A DNA stretch of 49,321 bases from Oscillospiraceae bacterium (GTDB lineage: Bacteria > Bacillota > Clostridia > Oscillospirales > Oscillospiraceae). The position numbers and the translations under genes were made by a program. Shown piece by piece: positions 42,945 through 49,321 of the stretch (within the stretch, counting starts at the first letter, position 1; the number at the start of each line of letters is the position of its first letter). A model generated the notes under the pieces. It saw nothing but the letters and a program-made list of their open reading frames with translations, did not search any database and was not told the DNA's origin. Location: the NCBI GenBank assembly GCA_020025275.1, contig JAHHSI010000015.1, positions 1 through 49,321 on the forward strand, given 5' to 3'.

Positions 42945-43588
42945 TGGAGTCAATCTTGGATTTTCTAAAGAATGTACTAGAGATAGCAGGTGGAACAACC
43001 GTAGTCGCTCTCCTATTCGGAAAATTTGCAGTTAATAAAACGGTAGATATCTTAGATAAAAGATATGATGAAAAAATGAGTGAGCGGTTAGAATCCCGCA
43101 AAGCTCAGCTTGGTAAGAAAGAGTACATCAGCAAGACAAGATTTGATACGGAATTCAAAATATATCAGGAATTGTCAGAAAAACATATATCTGCTGTATA
43201 CAACGCAGGTGAAGCAGTCCTCGTGGCAAGAGGAATGTATGGTTCTGATATGAATCGTTACGATGAATTTACAAATCGAGTTTGTAATTCTCTTAACGAT
43301 GCCGAGATTTCTCTAAAAAAATATGCACCGTTTATTTCTCAAGAAATCTATGAAAAGTATAAAGAGCTAGGCAAAAAAATCACCGACATATTCAGATTGT
43401 CTTTGGCGATGCACGACTCACGCTTGCTAGGCAAAACTGATATGAACTTCCAATATGGCGGAATTAATTATAATTTGTCTACGGCTAAACAGGAAATTGA
43501 AAAAATCCAAAAGGATATAACAGTCCGTTCGGATGACATTATAATGGTCGTGCGTAAGTACTTAAATAGCCTAGATGTGATAGAATAG
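42941..43588 (+). CDS. Membrane-anchored coiled-coil protein of unknown function
   Basis: A 215-residue protein not matching any family I know. One hydrophobic segment at about residues 13-32 (LEIAGGTTVVALLFGKFAV) is followed by a long charged helical region. Its coding sequence is clearly more AT-rich than the genes either side. The start overlaps the DUF4391 stop and GGAGG sits upstream; the methyltransferase starts 11 bases after its stop. It is an extra gene inside an otherwise recurring defence operon, so a membrane-acting accessory or effector is possible. Confidence 0.75.
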   Translation: MMESILDFLKNVLEIAGGTTVVALLFGKFAVNKTVDILDKRYDEKMSERLESRKAQLGKKEYISKTRFDTEFKIYQELSEKHISAVYNAGEAVLVARGMYGSDMNRYDEFTNRVCNSLNDAEISLKKYAPFISQEIYEKYKELGKKITDIFRLSLAMHDSRLLGKTDMNFQYGGINYNLSTAKQEIEKIQKDITVRSDDIIMVVRKYLNSLDVIE

Positions 43589-43599
43589 GAGGAATCCAT

Positions 43600-45477
43600 A
43601 TGGAACATATGAAATTTGAAACCCCGGATATGGTAGGGGAAAATATTGAAAAAATCGGGGCGCTGTTTCCCAGTGCCGTGACGGAGATGAAGGACGAAAA
43701 CGGCAAGGTGAAAAAAGGCATCAACTTTGAGGTGCTGAAACAGCTGCTGAGCCGGGATGTAGTGGACGGCGACGAATGCTACGAGTTCACATGGGTGGGT
43801 AAGAAAGCAGCCATGGCAGAGGCGGCAAGACCCACCACCAAGACCCTGCGCCCCGTGAAGGAGGACAGCCGGGACTGGGATACCACAGAAAACCTGTATA
43901 TCGAGGGCGACAATCTGGAAGTGCTGAAAATCCTGCAGGAGAGCTATCTGGGCAAGGTGAAGATGATCTACATCGACCCGCCCTACAACACCGGTCACGA
44001 CTTTGTCTATCCCGATTCCTTTGTAATGGACAATGAGGAATACAGCGCCGGAACGGGCTATTTTGACGAGGAGGGCAATGTAAATTTCGCCCGTGAAAAT
44101 AGTGCTAATGCCGGAAAATATCATTCCGACTGGTGCAGTATGATGTATTCTCGATTAACTTTGGCAAGAAACCTGCTAAAGGACGATGGAATTATTTTCA
44201 TTTCTATTGATGATTATGAGATGGAAAATTTGCAGAATGTAGGAAATGAAGTCTTTGGTGAGAAAAACTATGTTGGAACAGTAGTTTGGGAACGAGCATT
44301 TTCTCCGAAAAATGACGCAAAATATTTCTCTGCAAGTCATGATTATATCTTAGTATACGCAAAAGAAATCAACTCTTTTTCAATTGGCAAATTACCAAGA
44401 ACAGAAGAGGCAAACGCAAGATACAAAAATCCAGATAATGATCCACGAGGGCCGTGGACTGCAGATAACCTTACAGTAAAAACATATAGCGCAGCTTACG
44501 ATTATCCGATTACAACACCTTCAGGAAAAGTCGTTACTCCAACCAATGGACGTTGCTGGTTTACCAATAAAGAGCGGATGCAAGAATTAATTGCTGATGG
44601 AAGAGTTTGGTTTGGTGCTGATGGTACAAACATGCCCCGATTAAAAAGATATTTGTCTGATGTTCAGCAAGGAATGACACCCATAACTTTGTGGAAATTT
44701 CAAGAAGTTGGTCACAATCAAGAAGGGCGCCAAGAAGTAAAGACACTTTTCGAAGGTCAAGGCTACTTTGATGGTCCTAAACCAGTACGTTTATTGAATC
44801 GTATTTTGCAAATTGCTAATCTCGATAAGAATTCATTTGTGCTTGATTTCTTCTCTGGTTCTGCTAGTACCGCCCATGCTGTAATGCAGATGAATGCCGA
44901 TGATGGTGGACACCGCAAGTTCATCATGGTACAGCTTCCTGAGCCCTGTGACGAAAAGAGCGAGGCATTCAAAGCCGGTTACAAAAACATCTGCGAAATC
45001 GGCAAAGAGCGCATCCGCCGTGCCGGTGACAAAATCAAAGAGGAGAATCCTCTGGGCACAAAGGATCTGGACACCGGTTTCCGTGTGTTCCGTGTGGACG
45101 AGAGCAACATGAAGGATGTGTACTATCATCCCGACGAGCTGGATCAGATGTCCCTGATAGATATGGTATCCAATATCAAGGATGACCGCACCGACATGGA
45201 TCTGCTTTACGCATGCTTGCTGGACTGGGGCGTGGAGATCAATCTGCCCCACACCAGCACCGAGCTGGACGGCTGCACCATTCACAATGTGGACAACGGT
45301 GCGCTGATCGCCTGCTTTAACGAAAAGATTCCTGCCTCTGTCATTGAATCTATGGCGCAGCAGCACCCCCTCCGTGCCGTGTTCCGTGACAGCGCCTTCA
45401 CCGCCGACGATGCAAAGATCAATGTGACGGAGACCTTCAAAAACTTCTCCCCCGACACCAGTGTGAAGGTTCTGTAA
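43600..45477 (+). CDS. Type III restriction-modification methyltransferase (Mod)
   Basis: A 625-residue adenine-N6 DNA methyltransferase. Catalytic DPPYNTG starts at residue 126 and the SAM-binding motif DFFSGSAST at 416, the beta-class order. The segment between them holds the target-recognition region. Bases about 44090-44890 are markedly AT-rich, while both flanks are GC-rich, so the gene looks mosaic. AGGAGG precedes the ATG. It should pair with the Res subunit 12 bases downstream to modify and recognise a short asymmetric site. Confidence 0.93.
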   Translation: MEHMKFETPDMVGENIEKIGALFPSAVTEMKDENGKVKKGINFEVLKQLLSRDVVDGDECYEFTWVGKKAAMAEAARPTTKTLRPVKEDSRDWDTTENLYIEGDNLEVLKILQESYLGKVKMIYIDPPYNTGHDFVYPDSFVMDNEEYSAGTGYFDEEGNVNFARENSANAGKYHSDWCSMMYSRLTLARNLLKDDGIIFISIDDYEMENLQNVGNEVFGEKNYVGTVVWERAFSPKNDAKYFSASHDYILVYAKEINSFSIGKLPRTEEANARYKNPDNDPRGPWTADNLTVKTYSAAYDYPITTPSGKVVTPTNGRCWFTNKERMQELIADGRVWFGADGTNMPRLKRYLSDVQQGMTPITLWKFQEVGHNQEGRQEVKTLFEGQGYFDGPKPVRLLNRILQIANLDKNSFVLDFFSGSASTAHAVMQMNADDGGHRKFIMVQLPEPCDEKSEAFKAGYKNICEIGKERIRRAGDKIKEENPLGTKDLDTGFRVFRVDESNMKDVYYHPDELDQMSLIDMVSNIKDDRTDMDLLYACLLDWGVEINLPHTSTELDGCTIHNVDNGALIACFNEKIPASVIESMAQQHPLRAVFRDSAFTADDAKINVTETFKNFSPDTSVKVL

Positions 45478-45489
45478 GGAGGGCGCCCC

Positions 45490-48400
45490 ATGAAGCTACA
45501 ATTTAAGCACCAACCCTTCCAGAAGGATGCCGCCGCAGCTGTCTGTGATGTATTTAACGGACAGCCCAAGCGCACCACCACCTTCCGTGTGGACATGGGC
45601 AATATGCTCAATATTCAGCAGGACATGGATATGAGCGACACGGGTTTTCGCAATCAGCCTCTGGTTCCGGAGCTGACCAACGCAGCGATCCTAAAGAACC
45701 TGCAGGCGGTTCAGCGCAGGAACGGTCTGAAGCCCTCTGAGGCACTGACCGGCCCCGGCATTAACCTGACGGTCGAAATGGAAACCGGCACCGGCAAGAC
45801 CTACACCTATGTCAAGACGATGTATGAGCTGAACGCCCGCTACGGCTGGAGCAAGTTTATCATTGTGGTTCCCTCGGTTGCCATTCGTGAGGGCGTGTAC
45901 AAGTCCCTCCAGACCACGCAAGAGCATTTTGCCGAGGACTACGGCAAGAAAATCCGTTTCTTTATCTATAACTCCGATCGTCTGACGGACATTGACCGCT
46001 TTGCATCGGACAGTGCCATTCATGTGATGGTCATCAATATGCAGGCCTTTAACTCCAGCAAGAACCAGAGAATTATCGACAAAAAACTGGACGCCTTCCG
46101 CAGCCGCCGCCCCATCGACATGATCGCCAAAACCAATCCCATTCTGATCATTGACGAGCCCCAGAGCGTCGAGGGCAAGCAGACCAAGGAGAGCCTGAAA
46201 AAGTTCAATGCCCTGTTCACCATTCGCTACTCCGCCACCCACAAGGAAAAATATGACATGGTGTACCGTCTGGATGCCATGGATGCCTATAATCAGCATC
46301 TGGTCAAAAAGATTGCCGCTCTGGGCGTCACACTCACGGGAACCACTGCCACCAACAGCTATGTGTACCTGGAGGGCATTGACACCTACAAAAACAAGGC
46401 ACCCACGGCACGGATCGGATTTGAAGTAAAAGGCGCCTCGGGCACTCGAACCGTGGTGAAAAAACTCGGTCAGGAGGCGGATCTTCTGGCAGAATCCAAC
46501 GGTTTGGAAGAGTATGCCGACCGATATATCATCACGGGAATTGACGCTCGTGACAACTCCGTTACATTCCTCAACGGGCAGACGCTGTATGTGGGGCAGA
46601 TTCAGGGGAACGAACAGATGACCGCCCTGCAGCGCCGTGTTCAGATTCGGGAGACCATTCGCACGCACATTCAGCGAGAGCGGGAGCTTTATCCCTTGGG
46701 TATCAAGGTGCTGTCCCTGTTCTTTATCGACGAAGTTGCAAAATACCGCCTTTATGACGGAGATCACGAGGACGGTCGAAACGGCGAATACGCCAGAATG
46801 TTTGAGGAAGAATACGAAAATATCGTGAGCAGCCTTCAGCGAGAATTCGGCGACGAGGAATATTTCAAATATCTGGATCGCATTGACCCCCACAAAACCC
46901 ATCAGGGATATTTCTCCATCGACAAGAAAAAGGGCAAAAAAGCACAGTTCGTGGAAAGCAAGATCAATGACAAGAAGAACCAGACCTCTGCTGACTCCGA
47001 TGCCTATGATCTCATCATGAAGGACAAGGAGCGTCTGCTCAGTTTGGAGGAACCCGTCCGCTTTATCTTCTCTCACTCAGCCCTTCGGGAGGGCTGGGAT
47101 AATCCCAATGTGTTTCAGATCTGCACGCTGAAACCGCAAAGCGAGTCGGATATCCGCAGCCGTCAGGAAATCGGCCGTGGACTGCGCCTTTGCGTCAACC
47201 AGAAAGGCGAACGCATGGATGAAAGTCTATTGGGCAAAGAGGTGCAAGGCATCAACAAGCTGACCCTGATTACCGACCTGTCCTTCGGTAAATTTGCAGA
47301 AGCCCTGCAGAATGGTCTGGCAGAGTCGATGGCAGACCGTCCCAAGAAGGTGGATGCAAAACTCTTTACCGATCGCATCCTCACGGATGCCAACGGCCAA
47401 GAAGTGAAAGTAACTCCGGAGCTGGCCGCCGCCATTTTCGAGGATCTAATCAGCTGCGGCTATGTGAAGCGTGGAGAGCTGACCGAAAAATACTATGAGG
47501 ACAAGGACAATGGAACGGTTCAGGTTGCAGAGGAAGTAAGAGATTGTGCAGAATCCGTTGTGAAGATTCTTTCTTCCGTCTATGACAGCCATTCTATGAA
47601 GCCGGAGGATGCCACAGGCAACAATGTTCATGCTACACTGGATGAAGAGAAACTGAAAAGAAAAGAATTTCTTGCACTTTGGGAGAAAATCAATCGAAAA
47701 ACCGTTTACTCGGTGTCCTTTGATACAAACGAGCTGATCAAAAAAGCAATCGCTCAGCTGGATGCACATCTGGAAGTTTCTCAGATCTTTGTCAAAAAGG
47801 AATACGGCGAACAAGCAGACAGGATTGAATCCAAGGAGCAGCTAAACGAAGGTAAGGGCTTCAAGCAGAAAAAAGAGGATCAGGATAAAGCCGACCGCTC
47901 TGTTTTGGGCTCGGTAAAATATGATCTGATCGGTAAATTGGTCGTCGAAACCGGTTTGACCCGTGCTACGGTGGCCACAATTTTGCAGGGAATATCGCCA
48001 TTCAAGTTTAAAATGTTCCGCATCAATCCCGAGGATTTTATCGTAAAAACTGCAAAAATCATCAACAACGAAAAGGCAAATCTTGTGATTGAGCACATTG
48101 CTTACAACAAACTGGATGCCACCTACGATACCAGAATTTTTGCCACGGCAAATCTTCAGGGAAAGTTGGACACCAATGCCATGGCGGTGGAACACAGCAT
48201 TTATGACTATTTGATCTATGATTCCGACGGAGAACGTAAATTCGCCAAAGCACTGGATATGAACGAAAAGGTCGCCCTTTATGTCAAGCTTCCCAAGTCC
48301 TTCTTTATTCCCACACCTGTGGGCAAGTACAGCCCAGACTGGGCGATTGCCTTCCATGAAGGCGCTGTAAAGCATGTATACTTTGTGGCTGAAACCAAGG

Positions 48401-48543
48401 GCAGCACCGATCAGATGGAGCTGAGGGGTGTGGAAAATGCCAAAATTCACTGTGCTAAAGAACACTTCAAAGAAATCAGCAATGACCAAATCGTCTATGA
48501 TGTGGTGAGCGATTTCGAGCAGCTGATTCACCTGGTATCCTAA
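45490..48543 (+). CDS. Type III restriction endonuclease (Res) helicase-nuclease
   Basis: A 1017-residue protein. Walker A ETGTGKT is at 98-104 and the DEPQ box starts at 222. The second RecA lobe has ALREGWDNPNVFQ and QEIGRGLRL from 559. The C-terminal PD-(D/E)XK nuclease has D950 (SPDWAIAF) and ETK (968-970). It cleaves after ATP-dependent sliding and encounter of two unmodified sites, in complex with Mod. AAGGAGGG precedes the ATG. All key motifs are intact, so the system is likely active. Confidence 0.93.
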   Translation: MKLQFKHQPFQKDAAAAVCDVFNGQPKRTTTFRVDMGNMLNIQQDMDMSDTGFRNQPLVPELTNAAILKNLQAVQRRNGLKPSEALTGPGINLTVEMETGTGKTYTYVKTMYELNARYGWSKFIIVVPSVAIREGVYKSLQTTQEHFAEDYGKKIRFFIYNSDRLTDIDRFASDSAIHVMVINMQAFNSSKNQRIIDKKLDAFRSRRPIDMIAKTNPILIIDEPQSVEGKQTKESLKKFNALFTIRYSATHKEKYDMVYRLDAMDAYNQHLVKKIAALGVTLTGTTATNSYVYLEGIDTYKNKAPTARIGFEVKGASGTRTVVKKLGQEADLLAESNGLEEYADRYIITGIDARDNSVTFLNGQTLYVGQIQGNEQMTALQRRVQIRETIRTHIQRERELYPLGIKVLSLFFIDEVAKYRLYDGDHEDGRNGEYARMFEEEYENIVSSLQREFGDEEYFKYLDRIDPHKTHQGYFSIDKKKGKKAQFVESKINDKKNQTSADSDAYDLIMKDKERLLSLEEPVRFIFSHSALREGWDNPNVFQICTLKPQSESDIRSRQEIGRGLRLCVNQKGERMDESLLGKEVQGINKLTLITDLSFGKFAEALQNGLAESMADRPKKVDAKLFTDRILTDANGQEVKVTPELAAAIFEDLISCGYVKRGELTEKYYEDKDNGTVQVAEEVRDCAESVVKILSSVYDSHSMKPEDATGNNVHATLDEEKLKRKEFLALWEKINRKTVYSVSFDTNELIKKAIAQLDAHLEVSQIFVKKEYGEQADRIESKEQLNEGKGFKQKKEDQDKADRSVLGSVKYDLIGKLVVETGLTRATVATILQGISPFKFKMFRINPEDFIVKTAKIINNEKANLVIEHIAYNKLDATYDTRIFATANLQGKLDTNAMAVEHSIYDYLIYDSDGERKFAKALDMNEKVALYVKLPKSFFIPTPVGKYSPDWAIAFHEGAVKHVYFVAETKGSTDQMELRGVENAKIHCAKEHFKEISNDQIVYDVVSDFEQLIHLVS

Positions 48544-48585
48544 CCGAAGGTCCGGTTTTGTTTTTGAAAAAGGAGTGTATCGATT

Positions 48586-49321
48586 ATGAGATGTCCAAAC
48601 TGCGGCAGTCCTGTGATGGTATATGCAAATCGTTGGGAATGCGGCTACTGCGGTGACTGCGGTGTTCTGCGCACCAGAAAAACTGTGCCGGAACCGGCGC
48701 AGATGCAGCATGCCACCTTAACCGTGAAATTTATCAACAAGCTGGATTTTGATGCTGCATGGTCAAAAATGAAGGAGTCTCTTTCGCAACGTGCCGAAAA
48801 ACTCGTTTCCCCCAGCGGGGCAATGTATTGATTTATGAGATCTCCCATGCGATGATCGTTCCAGGTCACACCACCGACAACGAAAAATTTCAGGAACTGG
48901 ATGAATTCCTTCAAAATGATCCGATTCTGGGATACGGGCCGAACATTCGGGACATCGTTCATGCGTCCAAGCAGGGTGAAGAGTTTTGTGTCGCAGAGGG
49001 AAATCTGACAGAGGATGCCTGCGGTGGTTTCTGGCAGCGGCTGATTCGGACGCTGCCCTCGGGGATGATCCATTGGAACTGGAGGAACTCCTGCACGGGC
49101 TTGCGGCCTTTTATCAGTATTTTGTTTCGGATGAACGGAGCGGCGAAAGTCTGTCACGATTCCACGAGCTACAGGATGTCTTTGCGTATCACCGGTGCCG
49201 TCACCGGTATTTTTCCCAGATCTCGGTGCAGCGATCGCAAGGCTGCAAGCCGATGACACCAGCTATATAGAGGACGATTGCAGAGATATTCTGGTATCGG
49301 GGTATCCGGATCTATTCCAGA
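48586..49321 (+). pseudogene. Frameshifted zinc-ribbon gene running off the right edge
   Basis: Begins MRCPNCGSPV with a treble-cysteine ribbon (CPNC, CGYCGDC) after AAAGGAG. Frame 1 ends in TGA at 48829-48831, but protein-like sequence continues in a second frame (NVLIYEISHAMIVPGHTTDNEK), a third from about 49040 (LGDDPLELEELLHGLAAFYQ), and back in the first from about 49205 (DLGAAIARLQADDTSYIEDD). So three shifts are needed to read one long protein. It may be a decayed gene or contain sequence errors. Family not recognised. Confidence 0.6.

Noticed and set aside
39054..48543. BREX or DISARM assignment for the defence operon
   Set aside because: No PglX/PglZ/BrxC, DrmA/DrmB or phospholipase partner gene is present. 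Mod and Res are standard type III components.

Overview
The window looks like chromosome of a spore-forming, strictly anaerobic member of the Clostridia, most likely Oscillospiraceae (Flavonifractor, Lawsonibacter, Oscillibacter or Dysosmobacter type). The evidence is spoIIP, an anaerobic NrdD/NrdG ribonucleotide reductase, a selenium-linked purine gene set (ygeY, ygeW, yqeC) and a GC-rich core with Gram-positive style promoters and AGGAGG ribosome binding sites. No tRNA, rRNA, CRISPR array or insertion sequence was found.

Positions 1-4300 hold guanine deaminase on the minus strand behind a recognisable guanine riboswitch, then spoIIP on the plus strand and two small membrane or lipoprotein genes. 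Positions 4600-19300 form a purine and ureide catabolic region. A YheO-type regulator, a fold-type II PLP enzyme and a threonine-synthase-like enzyme run leftward. From the shared promoter region ygeY, ygeW and carbamate kinase run rightward, followed by a BMP-type nucleoside ABC transporter (lipoprotein, ATPase, two permeases), an 8-oxoguanine deaminase and a macrodomain protein. Together they suggest import of nucleosides or bases, deamination to xanthine or urate, and energy recovery through carbamoyl phosphate and ArcC. The ring-opening and redox genes (xdh, ygfK, hyuA) are not in the window.

Positions 19350-27262 are a pyrimidine operon on the minus strand, in transcriptional order pyrC-carB-pyrK-pyrD-pyrB-pyrI. 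It has a promoter, a possible leader attenuator, and a roughly 385 bp GC-rich non-coding insert that may be a dispersed repeat. Positions 27350-38410 are housekeeping: a DUF362 ferredoxin, an RluA pseudouridine synthase, ksgA, yqeC, a FliB-like lysine methylase, nrdD/nrdG with NrdR boxes, a LysR regulator, xpt and a GMP synthetase lacking its amidotransferase domain.

From the 3' end of guaA onward the window changes character: a decayed reading frame, lower GC, a short terminated leader RNA and an operator-like inverted repeat. These precede a five-gene defence operon of SF2 helicase, DUF4391, a membrane/coiled-coil protein, a type III Mod methyltransferase with an AT-rich central segment, and a type III Res helicase-nuclease. 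A frameshifted zinc-ribbon gene runs off the right edge. This is probably an acquired island at the known guaA integration hotspot.
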